Both the position numbers and the translations under genes were made by a program. The notes beneath the pieces are model-generated. The model was not told the origin of the DNA. It saw nothing but the letters and a program-made list of their open reading frames with translations, and made no database searches. DNA of 64,000 nt from assembly GCF_019636155.1 (NCBI RefSeq), contig NZ_JAHBYB010000002.1, positions 62,001 through 126,000 on the forward strand, read 5' to 3'. Source of the DNA: Brevundimonas sp. Its GTDB lineage: Bacteria; Pseudomonadota; Alphaproteobacteria; Caulobacterales; Caulobacteraceae. This document shows, in pieces, positions 8,644-16,873 of the stretch (its first letter is position 1; each line of letters begins with the position of its first letter).

Positions 8644-9378
8644 TCACCGATCCGGCAGGGTGAAGCGGACCCCGACATCGACCCGGGCGCCGTCGATCGA
8701 ACGCCCGTTCACGGCGCCGGGGTTCATGCGGAAATAGCGGCTGAGCCCCAGGGCCGCGCGGCCGAAGCCGTAGCCGCCCGGCGATTCACTGACCACCGAG
8801 CACTGGGTCAGGGTCCCGTCCAGCCGCACCGCGCATTGCAGGGTGGCGGCGCCCTCGACCCCAGCCGTCATGGCGCGGTTCGGATAGGCGTTCATCAACT
8901 GGGCCGCGTTCGGCTTGCGCTGCCAGCTGGGCCGGGTGATCACCGTCATGATCGGCGCCGGGTCGGCCGGGGCCGCGGCCAGGCCTTCCGAAGCAGGCGG
9001 AACCGGATGGGTCAGGTTGATGACCGGCCCCACCACAGGCCCGGGCGTTTCCACCGGCGGGACGTTCAGCACCTCGGTCGGGGTCGAGACCGGCGTCGAG
9101 GCGTGGATCGGCGGGTTGGGCGCCGGAGGCGGCGGATTGTCGATCGGCTTGGGCGGCGTGGGCCGGGGCGCCATGAACACCTCGATAGGCGGGCCGTCGG
9201 GCAGGGGGGCGGGTTCGGCGATCTGGAACCTCTGGGTATAGAGGGCCACGCCGACGGCGCCGTGCACCACGACCGAGGCGCCGATGGCCACCCAGGCCCA
9301 GCGCGGCAGGGGCTTCCTGCGGTCGCCGAAATCGATGGGGCTGACCAGTCCCGGTCCGCCCGCGGTCTTCATCATCAT
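8644..9378 (-). CDS. TonB-like energy-transducer protein
   Basis: This 244-residue protein has the TonB layout: a short cytoplasmic N-terminus, one membrane segment (about residues 26-46, WAWVAIGASVVVHGAVGVAL), a long Pro-rich periplasmic linker (PRPTPPKPIDNPPPPAPNPP and further), and a C-terminal TonB_C-like domain with PNRAMTAGVEGAATLQCAVR and a GFGRAALGL...YFRMNP tail. Such proteins couple the proton-motive force to outer-membrane receptors, but no ExbB/ExbD or receptor gene lies in the window, so it may be an orphan or a periplasmic-spanning protein with another job. The start is the first of three consecutive ATGs, with GGGAG about 9 nt upstream. It is divergent from the lytic transglycosylase. 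Confidence 0.75.
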   Translation of the reverse strand: MMMKTAGGPGLVSPIDFGDRRKPLPRWAWVAIGASVVVHGAVGVALYTQRFQIAEPAPLPDGPPIEVFMAPRPTPPKPIDNPPPPAPNPPIHASTPVSTPTEVLNVPPVETPGPVVGPVINLTHPVPPASEGLAAAPADPAPIMTVITRPSWQRKPNAAQLMNAYPNRAMTAGVEGAATLQCAVRLDGTLTQCSVVSESPGGYGFGRAALGLSRYFRMNPGAVNGRSIDGARVDVGVRFTLPDR

Positions 9379-9520
9379 GGCCGTCACTCCCGCTTGGAGC
9401 CCCCACAGCCAAGGCTGAGGGTGGCGCTGACCTTGCGGCAAGTTTGTGTCCGGCTGAGCCGTTAATGCAGCTGTTAACGATTCAGGATTGGTTAACCATG
9501 TTCGCCCAGCGTCCGGCACG

Positions 9521-10327
9521 ATGACCGTAGGCGCGATTCCATCGTCGACAGGGGTTGAGGCCGCCATCCGGCGGGCGGCCGACGTCACCGGCGTGGATTT
9601 CGACTTCCTGGTCCGGACGGCGCGCCGCGAGAGCGCCCTGAACCCCCAGGCCAAGGCGCGGACATCCTCGGCGGCGGGGCTGTTCCAGTTCATCGAACAG
9701 ACCTGGCTGGCCACGGTGAAGGCTTCGGGCGCGCGACACGGCTATGGCCAGTACGCCGACCTGATCCATCGCGGCGGCGACGGCCGCTGGCGGGTCGAGG
9801 GATCGGCGCGGAACGTCGTGCTGGACCTGCGTTTCGACCCGCGCGCCGCCTCGACCATGGCGGCCGAGCTGACGGCGTCGAACGCGGCCTATCTGCGTGG
9901 GCGGACGGGGCGCGAGCCGGGCGCGGGCGACCTCTACGCCGCCCATTTCCTGGGGCCGCAGGGGGCGGCGCAGCTGATCCAGGCGGTGACGACCCGGCCC
10001 GGCGCCAGCGCCGCCGGCCTGTTCCCCGATGCGGCGGCGGCGAACCGGCCGATCTTCTATCGCGAGGGTCGCCCGGCGACGGTGGCCGAGGTCTACGCCA
10101 ATCTGCAACGCACCGCCGGGGCCGGCGCCCCGGCGTCGGGCGCCGGGGAGGGAACCGAGACGCCCGGCCTGACCGAGGCGCAGAAGGGTCTGGCGGCGCG
10201 GCTGGATCGCCTGCGCCAGGATCAGAGCCTTCTGGCCCTGCTGCTGGGCCAGCCGGGCGAGGGCGGCGGGGTGGGGGGCGGCTTCGGCGGCGCCTTCGGA
10301 CCCACGCCGCCAAACGATCAGGTCTGA
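9521..10327 (+). CDS. SLT-type lytic transglycosylase
   Basis: This 268-residue protein carries an SLT domain in its first half: the catalytic Glu37 lies in TARRESALNPQAKA, followed by SSAAGLFQFIEQTWL (the G-L-x-Q signature) and an NVVLDLRFDPRAAS-AYLRG...DLYAAHFLG segment that is usual in the alphaproteobacterial branch. It would cleave peptidoglycan between MurNAc and GlcNAc with 1,6-anhydro ring formation. No N-terminal signal peptide is visible, so either export is by another route or the protein has a non-wall role. The C-terminal 70 residues are Gly/Ala-rich and of low complexity. A TTG at 9488 could add 11 residues; the ATG at 9521 is preferred. The DUF2336 gene follows after 89 bp. Confidence 0.8.
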   Translation: MTVGAIPSSTGVEAAIRRAADVTGVDFDFLVRTARRESALNPQAKARTSSAAGLFQFIEQTWLATVKASGARHGYGQYADLIHRGGDGRWRVEGSARNVVLDLRFDPRAASTMAAELTASNAAYLRGRTGREPGAGDLYAAHFLGPQGAAQLIQAVTTRPGASAAGLFPDAAAANRPIFYREGRPATVAEVYANLQRTAGAGAPASGAGEGTETPGLTEAQKGLAARLDRLRQDQSLLALLLGQPGEGGGVGGGFGGAFGPTPPNDQV

Positions 10328-10416
10328 CCCCTGGCGCGGTTCGCGTTTGGTGAACCGCCCGTTAAGCATGGCGGGATGATGCTGACGCCAATGCGATTCT
10401 GCCCTGAGAGCCGCCC

Positions 10417-11559
10417 ATGACCGCCTATCGCGCCCGCCTGACGGACGCCGACATCCGCCGCCTGATCAAGGCCGGCGACGACGACGACCGCGCCGCCGCG
10501 GCGCACAAGCTGTGCCGCAGCATGGATCGGGACGACCTGACCGAGGCGGACCGGGCGGCGGCCCAGAAGATCCTGCGCGTCCTGGCCGAGGATGCGGCGG
10601 AGCTGGTGCGGCGCGCCCTGGTGGTGACGCTGAAGGCCTCGGACCTGGTGCCGCGCGACGTGGCGCGGCGGCTGGCGGCGGACATCGACAGCATCGCCCT
10701 GCCTCTGATCGGGGCCTGTCCGGCCTTCACCGACGACGACCTGATCGAGATCGTCCGCGCCGGGGCGCCGCTGCGCCAGGCGGCGGTGGCCTCGCGGCCC
10801 CGGGTCAGCCGTGACGTGGCCGATGTCCTGGCCGAGGTCGGATGCGAGGCGGCGGTGCGGACCCTGGCGGCCAATGACAACGCCGACCTGTCCGAGGCCG
10901 CCCTGGGCCGGGTGGTCGATCGGTTCGGCGCCTCGGGAGAGGTGGTGGCGGCCGTCGCCTATCGCCGCGTCCTGCCGCTGGAGATCACCGAGCGGCTGGT
11001 GGCCCTGGCCTCAGACGCGGTGCGCGAGCATCTGCTGACCCGGCACGCCCTGGCGCCGGAAGCGGCGATCCGGCTGGCGGAATTCTCGCGCGAGCGGGCG
11101 ACGGTGGACCTGGTGGACCAGGCCGCGGCCTCGCCGGACCTGACCCGGTTCGTGGCCCAACTGAGTGCGCGCAAGGCCCTGACGGCGTCTCTGCTGCTGC
11201 GCGCCCTGGCGCGGGGGCAGATGACCTTTGTCGAACATGGGCTGGCCGAACTGGCCGGAACGCCGCATTCGCGCGCCTGGCTGATGGTGCATGACGCCGG
11301 GCCGCTGGGGCTGAAGGCGATCTATGACCGAGCGGGCCTGCCGCCGCGCCTGTTCCAGGCCTTCCGCGCCGGTGTGGACGTCTGGCGCGAACTGCAGGCC
11401 GAGGGCGCCGACACCACCGGGGAGGTGTTCCGCGAGCAGATGCTGCAGCGCTTCCTGACCCAGAGGCCCAATGTCTCGCGCGACGACCTGGCCTATCTGC
11501 TGGAGCGGCTGGATCGGCCGGCCGAACCGGGCGCCGCCCGCGCCGTGGCCGCGGCCTGA
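10417..11559 (+). CDS. DUF2336 domain-containing protein
   Basis: This 380-residue, largely alpha-helical soluble protein has the DUF2336 pattern common in alphaproteobacteria: a series of short helices with heat-repeat-like spacing, for example LVRRALVVTLKAS, AAVRTLAANDNADLSEAALGRVVDRFGASGEVV and HLLTRHALAPEAAIRLAEFS. DUF2336 proteins have no settled biochemical role. There are no membrane segments and no catalytic motifs that I recognise. Its neighbour is the lytic transglycosylase 89 bp upstream on the same strand; co-transcription is possible but unproved. The start ATG at 10417 follows a weak GAGAGCCGCCC leader. Confidence 0.78.
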   Translation: MTAYRARLTDADIRRLIKAGDDDDRAAAAHKLCRSMDRDDLTEADRAAAQKILRVLAEDAAELVRRALVVTLKASDLVPRDVARRLAADIDSIALPLIGACPAFTDDDLIEIVRAGAPLRQAAVASRPRVSRDVADVLAEVGCEAAVRTLAANDNADLSEAALGRVVDRFGASGEVVAAVAYRRVLPLEITERLVALASDAVREHLLTRHALAPEAAIRLAEFSRERATVDLVDQAAASPDLTRFVAQLSARKALTASLLLRALARGQMTFVEHGLAELAGTPHSRAWLMVHDAGPLGLKAIYDRAGLPPRLFQAFRAGVDVWRELQAEGADTTGEVFREQMLQRFLTQRPNVSRDDLAYLLERLDRPAEPGAARAVAAA

Positions 11560-11666
11560 TCGGCGGCGCCGGGAAAAATCATCGTCCGGCTGCATCCGCC
11601 GGGGGCATCGGCGGCGACTGAACCACGAGACGCCCCGCAACGGCGGCGGCGCAGGAGGATGAGACG

Positions 11667-12083
11667 ATGGAAGACCTGTTCCGTTCCTACTGGTGGCTGC
11701 TGTTCCCCATGGCCTGGTTCGTGGTCGGGGCCTTCAGCAGTTTCCTGAACTATCGCCGCCAGCGCGAGACGCTGAACCTGCTGAAGACCTACGCCGAACG
11801 CGGGCAGGAGCCGCCCGAGGCGCTGCTGAAGGTCCTGGACCGGCCGATCGACAGCGAGACCGAGTTCTGGAACGGCCGTTCGAACCGGAATGGGGCCAGT
11901 GAGGGCCAGTGGTTCTCGGTGGTCCTGTTCGGCCTTTTGGCCGCCGGCTTTGGCTACGCCAGCTGGAGCGATATGTATGGCGCCGGGCAGGCCTTCCTGA
12001 TCGTCGCCTTCGTGCTGGGTTCGTTGTGCCTGGCCTGTCTGGTCTCGGCCCTGATGCGGCGCGGCCGGGCGCGGAAGGGCTGA
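11667..12083 (+). CDS. small membrane protein, DUF6249-like; module 1 gene a
   Basis: This 138-residue inner-membrane protein has one membrane helix at residues about 8-26 (WWLLFPMAWFVVGAFSSFL), a cytoplasmic-looking charged middle (YRRQRETLNLLKTYAERGQEPPEALL), and two further helices near 84-105 and 110-128. The middle stretch (R-Q-x-x-x-x-x-L-K-x-x-A-E-x-G-Q-x-P-P-E) parallels that of the protein at 13091-13480, marking the two as paralogues. AGGAGG lies about 6 nt before the ATG. The sigma-factor gene follows after 27 bp. The resemblance to DUF6249 membrane proteins comes from memory of the family, not from a search. Its position suggests that it belongs to the sigma-factor signalling unit. 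Confidence 0.7.
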   Translation: MEDLFRSYWWLLFPMAWFVVGAFSSFLNYRRQRETLNLLKTYAERGQEPPEALLKVLDRPIDSETEFWNGRSNRNGASEGQWFSVVLFGLLAAGFGYASWSDMYGAGQAFLIVAFVLGSLCLACLVSALMRRGRARKG

Positions 12084-12110
12084 GGCCGGGTTCAGTCGGG
12101 GCGCGGGGCC

Positions 12111-12641
12111 GTGGACCCGGACGAACAGTGGGTTCGGCAGGCCCAGGCCGGTTCGGACGCCGCGTTCGCGCGGCTGGTGACGCGCCATCAGTCGGCGGTG
12201 CGGGGGTTCCTGCGGCGGGTTCTGGGCGGCGGCTGGGCCGAGGCGGACGACGTGGCCCAGGAGGTGTTCCTCGCCGCCTGGCGCAATCTGCGGGGGCTGA
12301 AGGACCCGGCCGGGATGCGGGCCTGGCTGCTGGGCATCGCCTGGCGGCGGGCCCAGGACCGGATCCGCGCCGGCCTCCGGTCGGCGGCCCGCGACGCGGC
12401 CTGGCTGGAGACGCGGGCGACGACCGGTCGGCGGTTCGACGACGAGCGGCTGGCCCTGAACGACGCCATGGCGCAATTGGCGCCGGATGCGCGGGCCTGT
12501 GTGGCCCTGTGCCTGGGCGACGGCTGGTCCCATGCGGAGGCGGCCGAGGCGCTGGGCTTGCCCCTGGGCACGGTGAAGTCGCATGTTGCGCGAGGACGCG
12601 CGCGTCTTCTGGAAGCGCTCGGAGGCTCCGATGACGGCTGA
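12111..12641 (+). CDS. ECF-type RNA polymerase sigma factor; module 1 gene b
   Basis: This 176-residue sigma-70 family protein has only regions 2 and 4, as in ECF sigma factors. Region 2 covers about residues 14-80 with the AEADDVAQEVFLAAWRNL helix; region 4 covers about 110-168 and contains LPLGTVKSHVARGRARL, the -35-recognition helix-turn-helix. It would direct RNA polymerase to its own set of promoters in response to an envelope or internal signal. A GTG start is used; no ATG fits. The last 11 bp overlap the start of the next gene, the coupling usual for sigma/anti-sigma pairs. Target promoters are unknown. Confidence 0.88.
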   Translation: MDPDEQWVRQAQAGSDAAFARLVTRHQSAVRGFLRRVLGGGWAEADDVAQEVFLAAWRNLRGLKDPAGMRAWLLGIAWRRAQDRIRAGLRSAARDAAWLETRATTGRRFDDERLALNDAMAQLAPDARACVALCLGDGWSHAEAAEALGLPLGTVKSHVARGRARLLEALGGSDDG

Positions 12642-12942
12642 AGACAGGCTGGAACGATGGCTGGCGGATCAGGCTCCGCCCACGCGCGACCTGGCGTTCG
12701 AGGCCGCGGTGGCCGAGCGGATCGCGCGGCGACGGGCCTGGGCCACGGCCGGGGCCCTGACGCCGTGGGCCGTGGCGGCGGGCGCGGCCCTGTGGGGGCT
12801 GCAGCCGGTGGCGGCCGATCTGGGCCGCAGCCTGGGGCCGGCGATGGGCCAGGCCCTGGCGCCGGCGGGGGCCATGCTGGTGCTGGGCGCGGTGACGGCG
12901 GCGACCGCCCTGGGCGCGGCGCGGCGGTTTGTGCGGCGGTGA
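12631..12942 (+). CDS. short membrane protein, candidate anti-sigma factor; module 1 gene c
   Basis: This 103-residue protein has a soluble N-terminus of about 40 residues (DLAFEAAVAERIARRRAW is the conserved-looking part) and two hydrophobic stretches (about 45-60 and 78-97). There is no zinc-binding HxxxCxxC, so it is not a standard ZAS anti-sigma factor. The 11-bp overlap with the sigma gene and the alignable segment D-L-x-x-x-x-V-x-x-R-[IL]-A in the equivalent gene at 14050 argue that it is the cognate partner of the sigma factor, probably a membrane-anchored inhibitor. That role is inference from position. It ends in a basic tail, ARRFVRR. Confidence 0.65.
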   Translation: MTAEDRLERWLADQAPPTRDLAFEAAVAERIARRRAWATAGALTPWAVAAGAALWGLQPVAADLGRSLGPAMGQALAPAGAMLVLGAVTAATALGAARRFVRR

Positions 12943-13090
12943 CGCGCCCCGCGACAGGACGGACGTCCGTTCCTGTCCGATTTTTCATCTTCGGGGACGC
13001 ATCCGCGGGCGCGGGTCGCCGCCTCTTGTCTTCAGAAGGCCCGGACATCGTGACCGGGCGAGAGACCATCAGAGCTAAGGACGTCCCCTC

Positions 13091-13480
13091 ATGGAAGACT
13101 TCATCCCGATCGTCGCCATCCTGGCTATCTTCGGCAGCCTGACCGCCATCTTCGTCGGCCCCGCCTATCTGCGGACGCGCGAAAAGCGCGATGTTCAGAA
13201 GACCGTGCGCGCCGCTATCGACAAGGGCCAGCCCCTGCCGCCCGAAGTCATCGACGCCCTGTCGAAGGAGGCGGCCCGCAACCTGCCGTCGCGCACCCGC
13301 GACATCCGGCGGGGGATCATCTGGCTGGCCAGCGGCGCCGGCATCGCCCTGTTCTCCCTGGTCAGCGATTTCGGCTGGAGCGACGGGGTGGACACCGGCC
13401 TGCTGGGCCTGGCCTGCATTCCCGCGACGGTGGGCGCGGCCTATCTGATCCTGAGCGTCTTCAACCAGGACAAGGCCTGA
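13091..13480 (+). CDS. small membrane protein, DUF6249-like; module 2 gene a
   Basis: This 129-residue protein begins MEDFIPIVAILAIFGSLTAIF, a membrane helix at residues about 5-25. A charged segment REKRDVQKTVRAAIDKGQPLPPEV follows, then two C-terminal helices (about 76-92 and 100-120). The G-Q-x-x-P-P-E element and the overall three-helix plan repeat those of 11667-12083. An alignment by eye supports common origin, though overall identity is low. It is followed after 25 bp by a second ECF sigma gene, repeating the gene order of module 1. A 148-bp gap separates it from module 1, enough for its own promoter; I could not fix one. Confidence 0.72.
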   Translation: MEDFIPIVAILAIFGSLTAIFVGPAYLRTREKRDVQKTVRAAIDKGQPLPPEVIDALSKEAARNLPSRTRDIRRGIIWLASGAGIALFSLVSDFGWSDGVDTGLLGLACIPATVGAAYLILSVFNQDKA

Positions 13481-13505
13481 GGCGGGAGGGCGGGAGTATC
13501 GACCG

Positions 13506-14060
13506 ATGTCTCCGTCCCTGAGGGACCTGCACGATGTCGAGCTGGCCGCCCTGGCGGCGGCCGGCGGCCGGCGCGAGTTCGGCGAGCTGGTGCGGCGTCA
13601 CGGCTCGGCCGTGCGGGGCCTGTTGCGCCGCATGGGCGCCGAGCCGGCCCTGGCCGACGACGTGGCCCAGGACGCCTTTCTGCAGGCGTTCGAGAAGTCG
13701 GCCGAGTTCCGCGGCGATGGGCCTTTCGCCGGCTGGGTCAAGCGGATCGCCGCCCGGCTCTACCTGAAACGGCGGGCCAAGGAGGCGCGCTATACGGCCC
13801 AGAGCGAGGTTGAGGAGGCCGCGCCCGCGGTCGATTCCGTCGGCCATATGGACCTGGATCAGGCGCTGAAGGCGCTGAGCGAACCCGAGCGGCTCTGCGT
13901 CTCCCTGTGCCACGGCGCCGGACTGTCCCATCCGGAGATCGCCGCCGCCATGAATTTGCCGCTCGGAACGGTGAAGTCCCATGTCAAACGTGGTCTGGAT
14001 AAACTCCGCGCCCGGCTTCAGCCGGAAGCTGCGTCCGGGAGGGTCGCCCATGTCGGCTGA
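13506..14060 (+). CDS. ECF-type RNA polymerase sigma factor; module 2 gene b
   Basis: This 184-residue ECF sigma factor has region 2 at about residues 20-90 (SAVRGLLRRMG, ALADDVAQDAFLQAF, FAGWVKRIAARLYL) and region 4 at about 118-172 (EPERLCVSLCHGAGLSHPEIAAA, then LPLGTVKSHVKRGLDKLRARL). It shares with the sigma factor at 12111 the motifs SAVRG, ADDVAQ and LPLGTVKSHV but differs widely elsewhere, so the pair arose by an old duplication or by separate recruitment from one ECF group. The 11-bp overlap with the next gene equals that of module 1. It probably controls a distinct regulon. Confidence 0.88.
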   Translation: MSPSLRDLHDVELAALAAAGGRREFGELVRRHGSAVRGLLRRMGAEPALADDVAQDAFLQAFEKSAEFRGDGPFAGWVKRIAARLYLKRRAKEARYTAQSEVEEAAPAVDSVGHMDLDQALKALSEPERLCVSLCHGAGLSHPEIAAAMNLPLGTVKSHVKRGLDKLRARLQPEAASGRVAHVG

Positions 14061-14463
14061 CGAATTCGATCCCGCCATCGAACGCCTGTTCGCCCAGGCG
14101 CCCCGGATGGCCGACGCCGACCTGTTCGCCGTCGAGGTGGAGACCCGTCTGGCTTCGCGATCGCGCATCCGGGGCGTGGTCCTGGCCCTGGCCGGGCTGG
14201 CCGGCGGAGCGGTGGCCGTGCGCGAGACCCTGAGCGTCAACCTGGAGCATGCCGAGGCCCTGCTGACCGGCCGGGCGCTGGGCCAGGGATCGCAGGCGGC
14301 CCTGGCTGCGGCCCAGTCGGATGTTCAGTCGACCCTGGATCGGCTGGGCCTGGCCGGGATCAGCCTGGGGTCGCTGGGTGCGATGCAGCTGTTCTGGATC
14401 ACGGCGGCGGCGCTGGTCGCGCTGACGGCCGCGGCGGCGGTGAAACTGTCCCAGGAGGCCTAG
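14050..14463 (+). CDS. membrane protein, candidate anti-sigma factor; module 2 gene c
   Basis: This 137-residue protein has a soluble N-terminus, MSADEFDPAIERLFAQAPRM, followed by ADADLFAVEVETRLASRSRIR, a hydrophobic segment at about residues 42-58 and another near 112-130 (LFWITAAALVALTAAAAV). The N-terminal stretch aligns with that of 12631-12942. No zinc motif is present. The ATG at 14050 was chosen because it repeats the 11-bp overlap and gives a coherent N-terminus; a start at 13981 would read deep inside the sigma gene. By analogy it is the presumed membrane regulator of the preceding sigma factor. Function unproved. Confidence 0.65.
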   Translation: MSADEFDPAIERLFAQAPRMADADLFAVEVETRLASRSRIRGVVLALAGLAGGAVAVRETLSVNLEHAEALLTGRALGQGSQAALAAAQSDVQSTLDRLGLAGISLGSLGAMQLFWITAAALVALTAAAAVKLSQEA

Positions 14464-14635
14464 AGTCGGCATCGGACTTGCGCCGCCGATATGCGGGCGC
14501 GCCGTTTTCCTGCCGAAGTCCCGACCTAGGTGACGAAAAAGCCGGTCCGGCCGCAGTCGTCCGCGTTGCGGCGGCGGTTGCGAGCCTCTAGGGTCGCGCC
14601 GGTCTGCAATCTGCGAGTTTTTGGGGCGATATTCC

Positions 14636-15391
14636 GTGGTTGATGTCTTCGAACAGGTCGAGGAAGACCTTCGTTCCGAACGCTATCGGCGCCTGGCGCG
14701 CACCTGGCTGCCGATCGTCGGCGGCCTGCTGACGCTGGCCCTGGTGGCGGCCCTGGCCTGGTGGGGCTGGGACAGCTGGCAGACCGCGCGCGCCGACAAG
14801 GCCTCGACCGCCTATGATCGCGGCCTGGAAGCGCTGCAGGGCAATAATCTGGCCGGCGCCGACACCGCCTTCACCGAGGCCGCGTCCGGCGGCGGCGCCT
14901 ATCGCGTCCTGGCCCTGTCGCAGCGCGCCGAGATCGCGCTTCAACGCAACAACAAGACCGAGGCGATCGGCTATCTGGACGAGGCCGCCAAGGCCTCGCG
15001 CGACCCGCTGCTGTCCGACCAGGCCGCCCTGAAGGCCGCCTTCCTGGTGATGGAGGGCAAGATGACCGACGCCCAGTTCGCCGACCTGCAGAAGCGTCTG
15101 GAGCCCCTGGCCAAGGAAGGCCGCCCCTTGCGCGCCTTCGCCCAGGAGGCCCTGGCCATGGCCCAGCTGCAGATGGGTCAGACCCAGGCGGCGCGGTCGA
15201 CCTTCGTGCAACTGCAACTGGGCCAGGACGTCTCTGACCAGGTGCGCCAGCGCGCCCAGGCGGCCGTCGACGCCATCGATTCCGGCGTGGCCGCGGCCCT
15301 GCCTCGGGTGATCGACGCCATGGCCGCCGTGCCTGCGCCCGCCGCCCCGCCCGCGCCGACCGCCGCCCCGGCGGCGACGCCCGCCCCCTGA
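14636..15391 (+). CDS. tetratricopeptide-type membrane protein upstream of bamB
   Basis: This 251-residue protein has a short cytoplasmic N-terminus (VDVFEQVEEDLRSERYRRL), one membrane helix at about residues 26-46, a periplasmic region of helical TPR-like repeats (about 55-210), and an Ala/Pro-rich tail. The plan matches the YfgM/TPR_21 proteins that precede BamB and Der in many Proteobacteria; YfgM of E. coli works with periplasmic chaperones and the Sec translocon. The order TPR gene, bamB, der is kept here. The GTG at 14636 is preferred (GGGG about 9 nt upstream); a TTG at 14621 would add five residues. bamB follows after 31 bp. Confidence 0.75.
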   Translation: MVDVFEQVEEDLRSERYRRLARTWLPIVGGLLTLALVAALAWWGWDSWQTARADKASTAYDRGLEALQGNNLAGADTAFTEAASGGGAYRVLALSQRAEIALQRNNKTEAIGYLDEAAKASRDPLLSDQAALKAAFLVMEGKMTDAQFADLQKRLEPLAKEGRPLRAFAQEALAMAQLQMGQTQAARSTFVQLQLGQDVSDQVRQRAQAAVDAIDSGVAAALPRVIDAMAAVPAPAAPPAPTAAPAATPAP

Positions 15392-15422
15392 TGCCGTTCG
15401 GATCGACAGCGAAAGACCGTCC

Positions 15423-16853
15423 ATGTCCCGCGTCCTGAAAGTCGCCGTCATCTGCGCCCTGGCCGTATCGGCGGCCGGCTGCACCACCGTTCGCCGCGCC
15501 CTGCCGTTCAACCTGGGCCGGGTCGAGGAGCCGCGCGCCGTCGCCTCGGAAGGCGAACGGATATCGGTGCTGGATTTCGAGCAGCGGCTGGCGCCCTCGG
15601 CGGCCCTGTCGGGGCGCGACTTCTTCATTCCGGGGCCCCAGGCGGCCACGGCCTGGACCCAGCCGGGCCGCAACGCCGAGAACGCCCTGGACCATGTGAT
15701 CGCGGCGCCCAATTTCACCATCGCCTGGACCCGCAACATCGGCGTCGGCTCGGGCGGTTCGCGCCAGGTGATGGCGCCGGTCGTGGCCGCCAACGGCCGC
15801 GTCTTCGTGATGGACGGCGAATCGACGGTTTCGGCGGTCGATCCCTCCACCGGGGCGGTGGCCTGGAAGGTCAATCTGAAGCCCGAGGGGCATGAGCCCG
15901 GCTCGGGCGTCCTGGGTCTGCCGCTGATCAGCGTCGGCGGAGGCGCCCTGTCGGGCGGCTTCGGCGGCGGCCTGGCGGTGGGCGGCGACAAGCTGTTCGT
16001 CACGTCCGGCTATCGTGTGGTGGCGGCCCTGAACGTGGCGACCGGCGCCGTGGTCTGGTCCAAGGCGGTCGAGGCTCCCATCCACGGCGCGCCGACGGTG
16101 GCCGGGAACCGGGTCTTCGTCATCGACGTCGACAACCAGATGATCGCCTTCAACACCGAGACGGGCGAGCAGGACTGGACCTATCGCGGCATTGTCGAGC
16201 CGGCGCGGATCATGCGCGCGGTCAGTCCGGCGGTGACCGGCGACACGGTGATCGCCCCCTTCTCGTCGGGCGAGGTCGTGGCCCTGCGCAGCAACAACGG
16301 CCAGCCGGTGTGGCAGCAGGTGCTGAGCCGCACCAGCCGCACGAGCGCCCTTTCGGAGATGCGCGACATCGCCGGCCGGCCGGTGGTCAGCCGGGGCATG
16401 GTCTATGCCGTCAGCCACTCGGGCGTGCTGTCGGCCATGGACATCCGTTCGGGCCAGCCGCGCTGGCAGTTGCCGGTCGCGGGGGTCAACGCCCCCCTGC
16501 CGGTCGGGGACGTGGTCTATGTCATGTCCAAGGACGGCGAACTGACCGTGGTCAACCGCGACACCGGCCAGGTCTATTGGACGCGTAATCTGAACGAGGG
16601 CCGGATCCGCAAGGAAGGCGGCTTCCTGGGCTTCTTCGACAAGATGGTGCGCCCCTATTGGACCGGGCCGGTCCTGGCCTCCAACCGTCTGGTGCTGGTC
16701 AATTCGGACGGCGAGATGCTGGGCCTGAATCCCAAGACGGGCGAGGTCGAGGCGACGCTGAACCTGGGCGCCCCGGCCTTCATCGCGCCGTCGGCCTATG
16801 ACGGCGCCCTGTATGTGCTGACGGACAAGGGACAGTTGGTCAGCGTCCGCTGA
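15423..16853 (+). CDS. bamB: outer-membrane protein assembly factor BamB
   Basis: This 476-residue lipoprotein has a signal peptide ending in the lipobox AAGC with Cys20 as the lipidation site. The mature part is a beta-propeller of PQQ-like repeats, seen in repeated A-[VL]-D-x-x-T-G-x-x-x-W strands such as VSAVDPSTGAVAWKV, VVAALNVATGAVVWSK, MIAFNTETGEQDWTY and LTVVNRDTGQVYWTR. BamB is part of the BAM complex, which folds beta-barrel proteins into the outer membrane; other clients in this window include LptD. It is longer than E. coli BamB (about 390 residues) because of an insertion around residues 150-185 rich in Gly. It lies between the TPR gene and der, probably one transcript. Confidence 0.92.
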   Translation: MSRVLKVAVICALAVSAAGCTTVRRALPFNLGRVEEPRAVASEGERISVLDFEQRLAPSAALSGRDFFIPGPQAATAWTQPGRNAENALDHVIAAPNFTIAWTRNIGVGSGGSRQVMAPVVAANGRVFVMDGESTVSAVDPSTGAVAWKVNLKPEGHEPGSGVLGLPLISVGGGALSGGFGGGLAVGGDKLFVTSGYRVVAALNVATGAVVWSKAVEAPIHGAPTVAGNRVFVIDVDNQMIAFNTETGEQDWTYRGIVEPARIMRAVSPAVTGDTVIAPFSSGEVVALRSNNGQPVWQQVLSRTSRTSALSEMRDIAGRPVVSRGMVYAVSHSGVLSAMDIRSGQPRWQLPVAGVNAPLPVGDVVYVMSKDGELTVVNRDTGQVYWTRNLNEGRIRKEGGFLGFFDKMVRPYWTGPVLASNRLVLVNSDGEMLGLNPKTGEVEATLNLGAPAFIAPSAYDGALYVLTDKGQLVSVR

Positions 16854-16873
16854 TCGGCCTATAGGCTGGCGTC

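Noticed and set aside
9462-9477. Possible CtrA site (TTAA-N-TTAA) before the lytic transglycosylase gene
   Set aside because: The spacer is 8 nt, whereas the CtrA full site needs TTAA-N7-TTAA; kept only as a near miss.
13981-14050. Upstream start for the second candidate anti-sigma gene
   Set aside because: It would overlap the sigma gene by 80 bp and add residues absent from the paralogue; the 11-bp overlap start matches module 1.
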